Shown: positions 7,747 through 17,706, counted from the stretch's first letter. The stretch is 64,000 nt of DNA from Pseudomonas putida (GCF_028682475.1 NZ_JANHLE010000001.1:124001-188000); one strand, 5' to 3'. Numbers and translations are program-made. Notes: generated by a model from the sequence alone, not told the origin.

Positions 7747-10293
7747 TCATAACAACGTTTCCGGCCGATCATCACCGGGAGGCTGCTCACAGGTTGCAAT
7801 CAGTAGCATCGGTGCGCTGCCGGCCGGTTTGATATCGGGCATCTGATAGTTCAGCAGACACTTTTGCTGCGCACTGTCCCCCCAACGTACCTGTAAACGC
7901 CCCTGCTGGTTGACACCCCGCACATGCAAGCGGCTGCCCTGCCCGACCATTCCCAGCTCATCGCCAGACTCATCCAGCACCTGGGCAGCGAACGGTAAGG
8001 CGCCACCGTCGGCCAAGCGTGCGTCGATCACGGCGCTGCGACCGCTACGGGTGGGGTAATACAGCAAAGGGGCTGCACCGGCGCGCGGCACGACTTGCTG
8101 GCTGCTGATCTGCAGCTCGACATCCTGCGAGGTGCCTTTGGGGTCCAGCTCTACGGTATTGAGGCTGTAGGGCGTCAACTGCGGCAGCACGCCATAGCCA
8201 CGCCTGTCGAGCCGTACCTGCGGCGCCTGTTTGAGCCGTGCATGCGCTGCCCCCGGCGCATGCACAATGGCAAAGCTCTCGCCAAGTGACGGTGCCGCTG
8301 TCAGTCCTCCAGCGTGGCCGACCAGCCCACCACGAACGCCCAGCGAGGCCTGACGGTAGTCGCTATGGTGGGTTAACGCGCCGCTGATTTCAGCAACCGG
8401 CCCAGCGTAGAGTAAGTTGGCATCCAGGCCAGCAGTGCTGCGCCGTTCGTCCTGTCCGCTGGTCAAGCCCAGGCCGTAACCCCATTCGCCGTACTCCCCC
8501 GCCGTGCTGCTGAGCCGCGTGCTGGTCGTACGCTGGCCTTGACCATCGCTGTTCAGGCTACTGCTCAATGAGCTGCGCCGGGTTTCACCGAGCGGCAAGC
8601 TCAAGGTCAAGCCGACATGATTACGTCGCCCCGACGATGAGTACTGCTCACGGCTGGCGGTAACGCCATAGCCCAGCGAGCCATAGTGATTGAAGTAGCC
8701 GAGCGAGTAACTCAAATCGCTCCCCGCTTGCCGCCAATATTGTGTACGTGTGGTCTGCAGCCTCAGGCGGCCACCTTGCCCTCCCACCCCCTGACTGACG
8801 GCAAGGCTTGCGCGCAGGCGCGCACGTGCCTGATCGTGCAGATTGCGCCCGCTGTCGCGCTGTGCGCGGGCAACGTCGTTGAAAGCGTAGTAGTCCAGGT
8901 CACTGCTGGTCAGATTGGCGCTCAGGTCGGTCATCGACGCGGTCATCACCTGGCGCCAGCTCAGGCGCAGTGCCTGACCGCCGGACGGCTCGTGCCAGGC
9001 CAGGTCTGTGTGTGACTGCAACAGGGTCAACGCCACGGCTCCCAGGCGACTGTTCATGGTGGCCCCCAGCGCACCCGACTGGTAACCCTCGGCGCCAAGC
9101 AGGCCGGCATGGACACTGAAACGATTGTTCAGACCCTGTTGCCAGCTGCCCTGCACATGTTCCGGCCCGGTATCGCCCAAACCATCGCGCCAGCGCCCGA
9201 GGCTGAAATCAAAGCGACTGGCCCCCGGGCGCAGCGCCAAGGGCGCCACCTGATAAGGCACGGTGAAGGTTCGCTGGTTACCATCGGCCTCCCTGAGGGT
9301 TACCTGCAGATCATCGCTGAAGCCATTGGCATACAGGTCACTGATTTCGAACGGGCCGGGTTGCACGGTCGACTCATGTATCACCACCCCGCGCTGGCGT
9401 ATGGTCAGCAACGCCGTACTGTAGGCAACACCGCTGACCGTCGGCGCAAAGCCACGCTGCGAGGCCGGCAACATGCGTTCGTCGCTGCCAAGCCCCAGGC
9501 CCAGATAGGCGATACTGTCGAACACTTCACCACGGCTGTAGGCCTGCCCAAGAGTCAATTGCGCGTGCCACGCCGGGACATCGCGCTGTACGTAAGTGGC
9601 CACGGGCTGGTAGTGCCGCTCGATGCCCTCCCCGGCCTGCAGGTTGCCTTCGTGACGCCAGTACCAGGCGCCGGTGTTGACGCCGCTGCGCACCCCTAGA
9701 AATGATTGGTTCCAGCGCTGCTCATCCGTTCGGCTCTGTTGACTGAAAAGATTGAGGCGATAGTCGATGAAGGCCACGCTCACACCACTGTCCCATTGCT
9801 CAGGAGGCAGATAATCACGTGGTGTATGCAGCAGCGCCTGCTGAGCAATCTGCAGGGTCAGCCGCAGTCCGGCAAAATCCAGGCGCTCGCTGGCTTCAAG
9901 CCCCAGCGCCGACAACGGCAGGCAGCTATCGGCAGGCTGCAACTGTTCGCGAACGGAAGCCGCAAACTGAGCCGAGTCTACGGCCAGGGCTTGAAGCAAG
10001 GCGCCGGTGTAGCAAGGGCTGGCCTGTAAATCTTCACCGTGCCGACGCAAGGGCACCGACCAGCGCCCACTCCAGTTCTCATTTATCACCACATCCAGGG
10101 ACTGATCGCCCTCAGGCACCGCATCAGAATGCTGGAATCGACTGACATCGGTCGCAGGAGCGCTTTCTCCCTGCAAGAACCTGGCATCGAATTCCAGGGC
10201 CGTTGCCTGAGCCTCACATCCGGCCAGCGCTATTACTACGCACAGCAGAACCCGGACCGGCAGCCGCTGTGGGCCGGTAGAAAAAGTAATCAT
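7747..10293 (-). CDS. Fimbrial usher, outer-membrane PapC/FimD family
   Basis: An 848-residue usher, of normal family length. It has a signal peptide (residues ~1-30), an N-terminal chaperone-binding domain, a beta-barrel rich in alternating Ser/Tyr/Gly/Arg (residues ~140-680), and a C-terminal domain with a cysteine pair near the end (CLLNYQMP ... LIATCEQ). The usher is the outer-membrane pore that accepts chaperone-subunit complexes and extrudes the pilus. It is the last gene of a three-gene operon, 20 bp after the chaperone. No tip adhesin gene follows, so the pilus may be a homopolymer, or its tip subunit is encoded elsewhere. Confidence 0.95.
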   Translation of the reverse strand: MITFSTGPQRLPVRVLLCVVIALAGCEAQATALEFDARFLQGESAPATDVSRFQHSDAVPEGDQSLDVVINENWSGRWSVPLRRHGEDLQASPCYTGALLQALAVDSAQFAASVREQLQPADSCLPLSALGLEASERLDFAGLRLTLQIAQQALLHTPRDYLPPEQWDSGVSVAFIDYRLNLFSQQSRTDEQRWNQSFLGVRSGVNTGAWYWRHEGNLQAGEGIERHYQPVATYVQRDVPAWHAQLTLGQAYSRGEVFDSIAYLGLGLGSDERMLPASQRGFAPTVSGVAYSTALLTIRQRGVVIHESTVQPGPFEISDLYANGFSDDLQVTLREADGNQRTFTVPYQVAPLALRPGASRFDFSLGRWRDGLGDTGPEHVQGSWQQGLNNRFSVHAGLLGAEGYQSGALGATMNSRLGAVALTLLQSHTDLAWHEPSGGQALRLSWRQVMTASMTDLSANLTSSDLDYYAFNDVARAQRDSGRNLHDQARARLRASLAVSQGVGGQGGRLRLQTTRTQYWRQAGSDLSYSLGYFNHYGSLGYGVTASREQYSSSGRRNHVGLTLSLPLGETRRSSLSSSLNSDGQGQRTTSTRLSSTAGEYGEWGYGLGLTSGQDERRSTAGLDANLLYAGPVAEISGALTHHSDYRQASLGVRGGLVGHAGGLTAAPSLGESFAIVHAPGAAHARLKQAPQVRLDRRGYGVLPQLTPYSLNTVELDPKGTSQDVELQISSQQVVPRAGAAPLLYYPTRSGRSAVIDARLADGGALPFAAQVLDESGDELGMVGQGSRLHVRGVNQQGRLQVRWGDSAQQKCLLNYQMPDIKPAGSAPMLLIATCEQPPGDDRPETLL

Positions 10294-10313
10294 TGACGTC
10301 GACTCCAGCGCGT

Positions 10314-11054
10314 TCAGTGCGGGCGCACGACCTCGGCGGGCTGCTGTGCAGGCAGCACAGCGCCATAGTCATTGACACTGGCAAAATGCACCGTCGCCGT
10401 CGACGCCTCGGCCCGCTCCAGACCTGGCAGTGCAAACAGCCGTGTCGACAAGGGGTCGATATGGCTGCTGGTTGCCTCATAGTTGCGCCCACTCAAGTGC
10501 ACGGACAGTTCAGCGAGATTGACGTAGAAACCGCTGGGATTGCTCGCCTCCAGCGCCCAGGCGTCATCACCCTTGAGCAAACGCCAGGTCAACGCTTGCG
10601 GCGCCTGCTGGGCGTTGCCCGCAAGCCCACGAGGCCGGTACAGCAACTTGATTCGAGAACGCACGGCAACCTGTAGGGCATTGCCCTCGCCTTTGGGTGG
10701 AATGTCCAGCACGTTGAGCCAGTAGAGGCTCTCACGATCCTGAGCAAAATCATGCTGTCCCTGAAACAGACGCAACGCCTGTCCCTTTCCCGGATCGAGC
10801 CGAAACAGTGCCGGTGTCAGGCTGAAAGGTACCCGCAGTTGCTCCACAGGCACATCCGCTCGGCCATCATCGACCCACACTTGCACCAGCGAGGGACGCT
10901 CGCCCTGGTTACTCAGACTTACCGTAACTTCCGCTTCCTCACCGGGATAAATCACCCGGGTCGTGGCAATCACCACGCTGGCGTTGGCCGCTCCACTGAA
11001 CAGACAGGCAGCCAGCAGCCACCCGCGCCAGAACGGCAGGCAGGGTCTTTTCAT
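10314..11054 (-). CDS. Periplasmic pilus assembly chaperone, PapD family
   Basis: A 246-residue protein starting MKRPCLPFWRGW, with a signal peptide ending near ANA-SVV; an upstream frame adds 8 residues and is less likely. The first immunoglobulin-like domain carries TTRVIYPGEEAEVTVSLSNQ, and the family signature ESLYWLNVLDIPPK lies in the F1-G1 region that donates a strand to the pilin subunit. It carries pilin subunits across the periplasm to the usher encoded 20 bp downstream. A hairpin at 11087-11109 separates it from the pilin gene. Confidence 0.95.
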   Translation of the reverse strand: MKRPCLPFWRGWLLAACLFSGAANASVVIATTRVIYPGEEAEVTVSLSNQGERPSLVQVWVDDGRADVPVEQLRVPFSLTPALFRLDPGKGQALRLFQGQHDFAQDRESLYWLNVLDIPPKGEGNALQVAVRSRIKLLYRPRGLAGNAQQAPQALTWRLLKGDDAWALEASNPSGFYVNLAELSVHLSGRNYEATSSHIDPLSTRLFALPGLERAEASTATVHFASVNDYGAVLPAQQPAEVVRPH

Positions 11055-11086
11055 GAAAATTTCCTGGATCGACTGCACACAGAGGA

Positions 11087-11109
11087 AGGCAGCCCATCAC
11101 GGGCTGCCT
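11087..11109 (-). other. Intercistronic hairpin between pilin and chaperone genes
   Basis: A perfect 9-bp stem (AGGCAGCCC / GGGCTGCCT) with a 5-base loop, placed just after the pilin stop codon and 33 bp before the chaperone start. There is no uridine run after it on the leftward transcript, so it is more likely an mRNA-stabilising or attenuating element than a full terminator. It would favour pilin over chaperone and usher, as in other chaperone-usher operons. Confidence 0.7.
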
Positions 11110-11115
11110 GAGGTG

Positions 11116-11643
11116 TCACGGGTATATCAGAGTGTATTGCACGCGGGTGTTCACCAGCCCTGGGGTGCTGTTACCCAACGAGTAATATTCGGCCGAGTAG
11201 TTGAGTTCCGCCTGGCCGTTGGTGATACCGACGATTTGGGAGTTCTGGCTGCCTTGGGCGCCCGCCAGGTTCATCGGTATATTGGTTGAGTTGCGCAGTT
11301 GAACTTCGACATTAGCACTTCCGCCCGCATCCACGATCAGCCGCCCTTGTGGATTGACGGTGGGTCCGGGTTCAAAATAGGTGGAAACGCGATTCAAGCC
11401 AGGCGAACAGTTGCTCAACCTCAAGGCGAACGGCGTGTTGCCAGTGACCTGACCGGGATTGACCAGAAGGCGTGCCTGTACTGGGGGCAGTGTGACCGCC
11501 ACGTCGTTCTGGCCGCCATTGACCTGGCAGGTACTCGCCAGAACGCTGCCGCTGAAACTCATCTGACCATTGGCTTGCGCCAGTCCCGCACTCAGAAGAA
11601 GGCTGCAACCCAGTGCAAGCAGATGCTTTTTTGAAGGTTTCAT
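11116..11643 (-). CDS. Major fimbrial subunit, type 1 pilin-like
   Basis: A 175-residue secreted protein starting MKPSKKHLLALG; the longer frame from 11709 would bury the signal peptide. The signal peptide ends near AQA-NGQMSF. The mature protein has the pilin features of an early cysteine (STCQVNG) paired with a second in LSNCSPG. It also has alternating hydrophobic residues in its first strand and the C-terminal VQYTLIYP, the beta-zipper end that interacts with the chaperone. As first gene of the operon with chaperone and usher, it is the main shaft subunit. Confidence 0.92.
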   Translation of the reverse strand: MKPSKKHLLALGCSLLLSAGLAQANGQMSFSGSVLASTCQVNGGQNDVAVTLPPVQARLLVNPGQVTGNTPFALRLSNCSPGLNRVSTYFEPGPTVNPQGRLIVDAGGSANVEVQLRNSTNIPMNLAGAQGSQNSQIVGITNGQAELNYSAEYYSLGNSTPGLVNTRVQYTLIYP

Positions 11644-11807
11644 AGTGACATTCTTGTGGGAAATGATTGGGACAATCAGGCCCTGACCTGACTGTGCGCT
11701 GCGATGCAAGGCCCGGTCAGTATCTGGAATGTCGCTATCGGCGAATGTCAGCTGCAGTCAATCGGAGGAGTCCGTTTTCGTCACAGCTCAGGTAGGAAAA
11801 AACACCA

Positions 11808-11832
11808 CCCCTGCGCCGTAACCGCGCAGGGG
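11808..11832 (-). terminator. Intrinsic terminator of gor
   Basis: A 9-bp perfect GC stem (CCCCTGCGC / GCGCAGGGG, loop CGTAACC) starts 7 bp after the gor stop codon. On the minus strand it is followed closely by GGTGGTGTTTTTT. This is a textbook Rho-independent terminator separating gor from the fimbrial operon. Confidence 0.9.
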
Positions 11833-11838
11833 CGTGAT

Positions 11839-13197
11839 TCAACGTGAAACCGGCGTACGCAGGGTAACGAATTCTTCGGCAGCCGTTGGATGCACACCGA
11901 TGGTTTCGTCGAACTGCTGCTTGGTCGCCCCGGCCTTCAGCGCAATGCCAAGGCCCTGGATGATTTCGCCGGCATCCGGGCCGACCATATGGCAACCCAA
12001 CACGCGGTCGGTGTCGGCGTCGACCACCAGTTTCATCAGGGTCTTTTCCTGCACCTCGGTCAAGGTCAGCTTCATCGGCCGAAAGCGACTTTCGAAGATC
12101 TGCACCTTGTAACCCTGTTCCAGCGCCTGTTCTTCGCTCAGACCCACGGTGCCGATGGGCGGCTGGCTGAACACCGCCGTCGGAATGTTCTGGTAGTCCA
12201 CCAGGCGATAGTGCTCAGGCTTGAACAGGCGCCGGGCCACGGCCATGCCTTCGGCCAGGGCCACCGGCGTCAGCTGCACACGGCCGATCACATCGCCAAT
12301 GGCGAGAATCGACGGTTCGGTGGTCTGGTACAGCTCATCGACGCGAATGAAGCCGCGCGGATCGAGCTCCACGCCGGTGTTTTCCAGGCCCAGGTTGTCG
12401 AGCATCGGCCGCCGCCCCGTGGCGTAGAACACACAGTCTGCCAGCAGCTCGCGACCATCCTTGAGGGTCGCCTTGAGGCTACCGTCGTCCTGTCGCTCGA
12501 TACGCTGGATATCGATGTTGAACTGCAGGTCCATGCCGCGTTTTTCCAGCTCTTCCTTCAGGTGCGTACGCACCGCGCCGTCAAAGCCGCGCAGGAACAG
12601 GTCACCGCGGTACAACAGCGAGGTTTTCGCCCCCAGGCCCTGGAAGATACCGGCGAACTCGACGGCGATATAGCCACCGCCAACCACCAGCACGCGCTTG
12701 GGCAGGTCCTTGAGGAAGAAGGCTTCGTTGGAACTGATCGCCAGCTCCTTACCCGGAATGTCCGGGATCTGCGGCCAGCCGCCCGTAGCAATGAGGATGT
12801 GCTCGGCGCTGTAGCGCTGGCCGTCGATCTCCACTTCATGGGCACCGGTCAGCCGGGCGTGGCCTTCGAGCAGGGTCACACCGCTGTTGACCAGCAGGTT
12901 ACGGTAGATACCGTTGAGCCGCTCGATCTCGCGGTTCTTGTTGGCGATCAACTGACCCCAGTCGAACTGGGCATCTTCCAGCGACCAGCCAAAACCTGCG
13001 GCCTGCTCGAAGTCATCGGCAAAATGCGCACCGTAAACCAGCAGTTTTTTCGGCACGCAGCCGACGTTAACGCAGGTACCCCCCAGGTAACGGCTTTCGG
13101 CAACCGCCACTTTTGCACCAAAGCCCGCGGCAAAACGCGCAGCGCGCACACCGCCGGACCCGGCACCAATCACGAACAGATCAAAATCGTAGGCCAT
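11839..13197 (-). CDS. gor: Glutathione-disulfide reductase
   Basis: A 452-residue class I pyridine nucleotide-disulfide oxidoreductase. The FAD-binding segment [20 protein letters not shown] is followed by the redox-active disulfide [14 protein letters not shown] (residues ~39-52), the NADPH-binding [19 protein letters not shown], and the C-terminal active-site histidine in [14 protein letters not shown]. The dinucleotide-binding site carries the Arg pair expected for NADPH ([10 protein letters not shown] region). It keeps glutathione reduced in the cytoplasm. It follows galU and its terminator in the same direction, with an independent promoter likely in the 53 bp between hairpin and start. 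Confidence 0.97.
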   Translation of the reverse strand: MAYDFDLFVIGAGSGGVRAARFAAGFGAKVAVAESRYLGGTCVNVGCVPKKLLVYGAHFADDFEQAAGFGWSLEDAQFDWGQLIANKNREIERLNGIYRNLLVNSGVTLLEGHARLTGAHEVEIDGQRYSAEHILIATGGWPQIPDIPGKELAISSNEAFFLKDLPKRVLVVGGGYIAVEFAGIFQGLGAKTSLLYRGDLFLRGFDGAVRTHLKEELEKRGMDLQFNIDIQRIERQDDGSLKATLKDGRELLADCVFYATGRRPMLDNLGLENTGVELDPRGFIRVDELYQTTEPSILAIGDVIGRVQLTPVALAEGMAVARRLFKPEHYRLVDYQNIPTAVFSQPPIGTVGLSEEQALEQGYKVQIFESRFRPMKLTLTEVQEKTLMKLVVDADTDRVLGCHMVGPDAGEIIQGLGIALKAGATKQQFDETIGVHPTAAEEFVTLRTPVSR

Positions 13198-13250
13198 TTC
13201 AGTCTCCTTGCCAGGCCGTCAGCATACCCCGACTGACAAGTCGGAAACAA

Positions 13251-13274
13251 AAAAGCCACCCGAAGGTGGCTTTT
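13251..13274 (-). terminator. Intrinsic terminator of galU
   Basis: The hairpin AAAAGCCACC / GGTGGCTTTT with loop CGAA begins 17 bp after the galU stop on the minus strand and runs into a T6 tract. The A/T symmetry could also stop a rightward transcript. Confidence 0.92.
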
Positions 13275-13291
13275 CATACAACACCGAAGAC

Positions 13292-14131
13292 TCAGTAAGC
13301 CTTGCCGGTCTTGTAGAAGTTCTCGAAGCAGAAGTTGGTTGCTTCGATGTAACCTTCGGCGCCACCGCAGTCGAAACGCTTGCCCTTGAACTTGTAGGCA
13401 ATAACGCAACCATCCTGGGCCTGTTTCATCAGGGCGTCGGTGATCTGGATCTCACCGCCCTTGCCCGGCTCGGTTTCTTCGATCAGCTTGAAGATGTCCG
13501 GGGTCATGATGTAACGGCCGATGATCGCCAGGTTCGACGGGGCATCTTCAGGCTTTGGTTTTTCGACCATGTTGCGTACACGGTACAGGTCGTCGCCGAT
13601 CAGGTCACCGGCGATCACGCCGTACTTGCTGGTTTCCTGCGGGTCGACTTCCATGATCGCAACAATGGTGCAGCGGTACTGTTTATACAGTTTGACCATC
13701 TGCTTGAGTACGCCGTCGCCGTCAAGATTGACGCACAGGTCATCCGCCAGCACCACGGCGAACGGCTCATCGCCGATCAGCGGACGACCGGTGAGGATCG
13801 CATGGCCCAGGCCTTTCATTTCAGTCTGACGGGTGTAGGAGAACGAGCACTCATCGAGCAGACGGCGGATGCCGACCAGGTATTTTTCCTTGTCGGTGCC
13901 TTTGATCTGGTTTTCCAGCTCGTAGCTGATGTCGAAGTGGTCTTCCAGGGCGCGCTTGCCACGCCCGGTGACAATGGAAATCTCGTTCAGCCCAGCGTCC
14001 AGCGCTTCTTCAACACCGTACTGGATCAGTGGCTTGTTCACCACCGGCAGCATTTCCTTGGGCATGGCTTTGGTAGCAGGCAGGAAGCGAGTGCCGTAAC
14101 CGGCTGCCGGGAACAAGCATTTCTTGATCAT
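13292..14131 (-). CDS. galU: UTP-glucose-1-phosphate uridylyltransferase
   Basis: A 279-residue nucleotidyltransferase starting MIKKCLFPAAGYGTRFLPAT, which is the UTP-binding G-x-G-T-R-F-LP loop. The motif MLPVVNKPLIQYGVEEA and a catalytic-site lysine (VEKPKPEDAPS) are present and length is normal for GalU. It makes UDP-glucose for LPS core, exopolysaccharide and trehalose synthesis. An upstream methionine 5 codons earlier is possible, but the conserved family N-terminus starts at 14131. Confidence 0.97.
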   Translation of the reverse strand: MIKKCLFPAAGYGTRFLPATKAMPKEMLPVVNKPLIQYGVEEALDAGLNEISIVTGRGKRALEDHFDISYELENQIKGTDKEKYLVGIRRLLDECSFSYTRQTEMKGLGHAILTGRPLIGDEPFAVVLADDLCVNLDGDGVLKQMVKLYKQYRCTIVAIMEVDPQETSKYGVIAGDLIGDDLYRVRNMVEKPKPEDAPSNLAIIGRYIMTPDIFKLIEETEPGKGGEIQITDALMKQAQDGCVIAYKFKGKRFDCGGAEGYIEATNFCFENFYKTGKAY

Positions 14132-14464
14132 ATACGTCCTTAACAAGGGCTATGCGTACTAAATTCGGCGCAGTCTAATCAGGCGGCGGCCACCTTACAA
14201 TGCCCTACCGCATGCCGACCGGTGCCATGATAGAGAAATCCTAGTGTAGATAGTTCCCACGATTCGTAAATATTGCGTCCGGCACTGACCACTGGCAGGC
14301 GTCTCAGGTCCGACCGTAGCACACGCCAGGCCGGATCCTGATACAGGCGATAAGGGATGGGCCGGTCCGAAGGCTCGGCGCTGGCAGCCCTGATACATAT
14401 TGGTTAAATTAGCCGCGCTCACTCAAGTCGGTCCTTGAGTCGCGTTAACCTCAAGGAGCCCAGA
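14132..14464. other. Intergenic region between galU and zapE
   Basis: 333 bp separate the divergent galU and zapE genes, so both promoters should lie here. The zapE-proximal end has the AT-rich stretch TATATTGGTTAAATTAG about 50 bp before its ribosome binding site, a plausible promoter core. A small open frame on the minus strand (14195-14422) shows no protein-like composition and no ribosome binding site. Nothing else is evident. Confidence 0.5.
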
Positions 14465-15568
14465 TTGCCTGCTTCGCCAACCTCCTGGATACGTTCGCCG
14501 CTCCGTGCCCTGCGCCGACGCCTCGGGGCTGTGGCGCAGGACGATGCCGGCTGTGCTGACAGCGTTCGTCAGTATTTTCGCACCAAGGCCACTGCACAAG
14601 GCTATACCCTGAGTCGCGGCCAGTTGCAGGTCATCGAACACATGGCAACCCAGGCCGCCCGCCTTGAAAGCGGCCAGGCCCGCAGCCTGTACCTGCACGG
14701 GGCAGTCGGGCGCGGCAAAAGCTGGCTGCTCGATGGTTTTTTCCAGGCCTTGCCCCAGACGCACAAGCGTCGCTTGCACTTTCACGAGTTCTTCGCCCGT
14801 CTGCATCAAGGCATGTTCGAACACCGCCATCAGGACGATGCCCTGGCCTGTACCCTGGATCAATTGCTCGAGTCCTGCCAGGTGTTGTGCTTCGACGAAT
14901 TTCACGTCCACGACATCGGCGACGCGATGCTGATCACCCGGCTGTTCCAGGCCTTGTTTGCCCGGCGCATCTTTGTCCTGGTGACGTCCAACTATGCGCC
15001 TGAGGGACTGTTACCCAACCCGCTCTATCACCAGCGTTTCAAACCGGTCATTAGCCTGATGAACAGCCAGATGCAGGTACTGCAAGTCGATGGCGAGCAG
15101 GACTACCGCAGCCTGCCCAACGCCGCCAGCCAGCAACGTTTTACTCAAGGGCACTACCTCTGCCCGGGCAGCCCGGAGCAACGTCAGGCCCTTCGGCTGC
15201 CGTCGTTTGCTGAAGCCTCGATGCCCCTTCAGGTAGGCAAGCGTCAGTTGCAGGCGCGCTTAATCCGCCAAGACACCGTAGGGTTTGATTTCGCCCAACT
15301 TTGCGAACGGCCCACGGCAGTCATCGACTACCTGGAACTGGCCCGGCGTTTCGATCACTGGATCCTCGAGGGCCTGCCATGCCTGGAGGAGTGCTCGATC
15401 GCCGAGCAACAGCGCTTCATCAACCTGGTGGACGTGCTGTATGACCAGGACAAGCACCTGGTGCTGATCGGCGCAGCGGCGCTCGACCAGAGCCTGCAAG
15501 GCTCGGCCAGCGATCTGGCACGGACGCGCAGCCGCCTGGGCCAACTGCGCCAATCCGCTGCTGAATAA
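14465..15568 (+). CDS. zapE: AFG1-family ATPase, cell division protein ZapE
   Basis: A 367-residue AFG1/ZapE-like P-loop ATPase. The Walker A motif GAVGRGKS and Walker B VLCFDEFHVHDIGDA match the family, as do the sensor-1 segment LVTSNYAPEGLLPN and the tail LVLIGAAAL. The start is a TTG preceded by AAGGAG at 14453-14458 with a 6-base spacer; a TTG at 14435 has no such site. ZapE in E. coli associates with the Z-ring under stress. Many Pseudomonas carry more than one AFG1 homologue, so this could be the second, less conserved copy. The N-terminus is Arg-rich. Confidence 0.9.
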   Translation: MPASPTSWIRSPLRALRRRLGAVAQDDAGCADSVRQYFRTKATAQGYTLSRGQLQVIEHMATQAARLESGQARSLYLHGAVGRGKSWLLDGFFQALPQTHKRRLHFHEFFARLHQGMFEHRHQDDALACTLDQLLESCQVLCFDEFHVHDIGDAMLITRLFQALFARRIFVLVTSNYAPEGLLPNPLYHQRFKPVISLMNSQMQVLQVDGEQDYRSLPNAASQQRFTQGHYLCPGSPEQRQALRLPSFAEASMPLQVGKRQLQARLIRQDTVGFDFAQLCERPTAVIDYLELARRFDHWILEGLPCLEECSIAEQQRFINLVDVLYDQDKHLVLIGAAALDQSLQGSASDLARTRSRLGQLRQSAAE

Positions 15569-15605
15569 TTGCCCGCTTTCACCGAAACCCGCCCGCTCCC
15601 ACCGC

Positions 15606-17495
15606 TCAACCGACGCGAGCGAAACTGGCCAGCACCGCTTCGATTTCCCCCAGCACGGCTGGATCATCCAGGGTCGAAGGCGGCGTGTAGGCCTGCTGGT
15701 CGGCAATCTTGCGCAGTACTGCACGCAGGATTTTGCCCGAGCGGGTCTTGGGCAAACGCTTGACCACCCGCACCTGATTGAAGCACGCCAGGGCGCCGAT
15801 CTGCTCACGCACGCTCGCCACCAGCTCGCTCTGCAAGGCGGCCTCGTTGATACCCTGGCCGTCCTTGAGCACCACCAGGGCCAACGGCACCTGGCCCTTG
15901 ATCTCGTCGTGCACGCCAATCACCGCACACTCGGCCACCGTCGGATGACGGGCAACCAGGTCTTCCATTTCACCGGTCGACAGGCGATGCCCGGAGACGT
16001 TGATGACGTCATCGGTGCGCCCCATGATGTAGACGAAACCATCGTCGTCCAGGTAACCGCCGTCGCCGGTGTGGTAGTACCCCGGATAGGCTGACAGGTA
16101 AGCATCCAGGTAGCGTTGGTGGTCGCCCCACAGCGTCTGGCTGCAACCGGGCGGCAACGGCAAGGCAATGACGATGGCGCCTTGCTGGTTGGCGCCGAGC
16201 AGTTGGCCGTCGTCGTCCAGCACGCGCACGTGGTAACCCGGCACTGCGCGGTTGCTTGACCCTGGCCGCGCCGCGCTGCCGTCCAAGCCTACGCATGGTG
16301 CGGTAACGGGCCAACCGGTCTCGGTTTGCCACCAGTGGTCGTGGACCGCTTTGCCGCTGGTCGACTCCAGCCATTGATGGGTACTGGAGTCGAGTTTCTC
16401 CCCCGCCAGGAACACTTGGCGCAGCGAACTCAGGTTGTAGCGGCGCAGCAACTCGCCATCAGGATCTTCCTTGCGGATTGCCCGCATGGCGGTCGGTGCG
16501 CAGAACAGGCCGTTGACCCGGTACTGCTCGACCACCCGCCAGTAAGCCCCGGCGTCCGGGGTGCGGATCGGCTTGCCCTCGTAGAACACCGTGGTGCAGC
16601 CGTTCATCAACGGGCCGTAGACGATCAGTGAATGACCGACCACCCAGCCGACATCGGAAATCCCCCACCACACATCACCGGCCTGCATGCCGTAGATATG
16701 GCGCATGGCAAAGCCCAGGGCCACGGCATTACCGCCGTTTTCGCGCACTATACCCTTGGGTTTGCCGGTGGTGCCGGAGGTGTACATGATGTACAGCGGG
16801 TCGGCGGCCGCCAGCTCCACCGGTGGCACCGGGCTGGCAACGGCCACAGCGCTGTGCCAATCCAGATCGCGACCCTCAACCAGGGTCGCCTGCGCTTGCG
16901 GTCGTTGCAGCACCAGCACCCGCTGCGGCTGATGTTTGGCCAGTGTCAGGGCGCGATCAACCAGCGGCTTGTATTCGATCACTCGATCGAATTCCAGCCC
17001 GCACGAGGCCGTCAACAGCAGCTTGGGGCGGGCATCGTCGATCCGCAGCGCCAGCTCGTTGGCGGCAAAGCCGCCGAACACCACCGAATGCACGGCACCG
17101 ATACGGGCACAGGCGAGCATGGCCATGGCCGCCTGCGGCACCATGGGCATGTAGATGATCACCCCGTCCCCCTTCTGCACCCCAAGTTCGCGCAGCAAAC
17201 CGGCCAGTCGTGCGACCTCATCGCGCAGTTGCACATAGGTGAACTGCTGCTGGCTGCCGGTCACTGGCGAGTCGTAGATCAGCGCGGTTTGCTCACCACG
17301 CCCCTGTTCGATCTGATGGTCCAGGGCCAGGTAGCAGCTGTTGAGGCGACCGTCGGCAAACCACTGATGGGTGCCGTCGGGATTGTCCGTGAGGGTGTGC
17401 AGGGGCTTGCGATACCAGGCCAGCGCATCGGCCTGTTCGGCCCAGAAAGCGGCAGGATCGGCGATGGAGCGGGCATAGCTGTGCTGATAAGTCAT
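15606..17495 (-). CDS. prpE: Propionyl-CoA synthetase
   Basis: A 629-residue AMP-forming acyl-CoA synthetase that matches PrpE from its start (MTYQHSYARSIADPAAFWAE). The ATP-binding loop MYTSGTTGKPKGIVRENGG, the ISDVGWVVGHSLIVYGPL segment, the A5 motif DHWWQTETGWP and the catalytic-lysine motif LPKTRSGKILRAVLRK are all present. It activates propionate, and more weakly acetate, to the CoA ester for the 2-methylcitrate cycle or acetate use. No prpBCD genes are adjacent, so it is an orphan copy. Activity is probably shut by acetylation of the C-terminal lysine, as in other family members. Confidence 0.93.
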   Translation of the reverse strand: MTYQHSYARSIADPAAFWAEQADALAWYRKPLHTLTDNPDGTHQWFADGRLNSCYLALDHQIEQGRGEQTALIYDSPVTGSQQQFTYVQLRDEVARLAGLLRELGVQKGDGVIIYMPMVPQAAMAMLACARIGAVHSVVFGGFAANELALRIDDARPKLLLTASCGLEFDRVIEYKPLVDRALTLAKHQPQRVLVLQRPQAQATLVEGRDLDWHSAVAVASPVPPVELAAADPLYIMYTSGTTGKPKGIVRENGGNAVALGFAMRHIYGMQAGDVWWGISDVGWVVGHSLIVYGPLMNGCTTVFYEGKPIRTPDAGAYWRVVEQYRVNGLFCAPTAMRAIRKEDPDGELLRRYNLSSLRQVFLAGEKLDSSTHQWLESTSGKAVHDHWWQTETGWPVTAPCVGLDGSAARPGSSNRAVPGYHVRVLDDDGQLLGANQQGAIVIALPLPPGCSQTLWGDHQRYLDAYLSAYPGYYHTGDGGYLDDDGFVYIMGRTDDVINVSGHRLSTGEMEDLVARHPTVAECAVIGVHDEIKGQVPLALVVLKDGQGINEAALQSELVASVREQIGALACFNQVRVVKRLPKTRSGKILRAVLRKIADQQAYTPPSTLDDPAVLGEIEAVLASFARVG

Positions 17496-17706
17496 CGATA
17501 CTGAACCCTGAACTTGTTGTTATTAAAAAGGGCGAATGTCGAGTATGGACCCACGTGACGAGGCTGCCATATGACTTAAGTCTCATCGGATGTGCACAAA
17601 TGCATGCCCCAGCCCCTGTGGATGACTGGTCGGCGCTCAAGTCCCCTGCTGCGCACCGATTCCGCTATCATGGCGACCGCTTTTTTACCGGATCCGCGTT
17701 TTTCTC

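Noticed and set aside
11890..13236. 448-residue frame opposite gor
   Set aside because: It is a shadow of gor on the other strand, with His- and Arg-rich low-complexity composition and no motifs.
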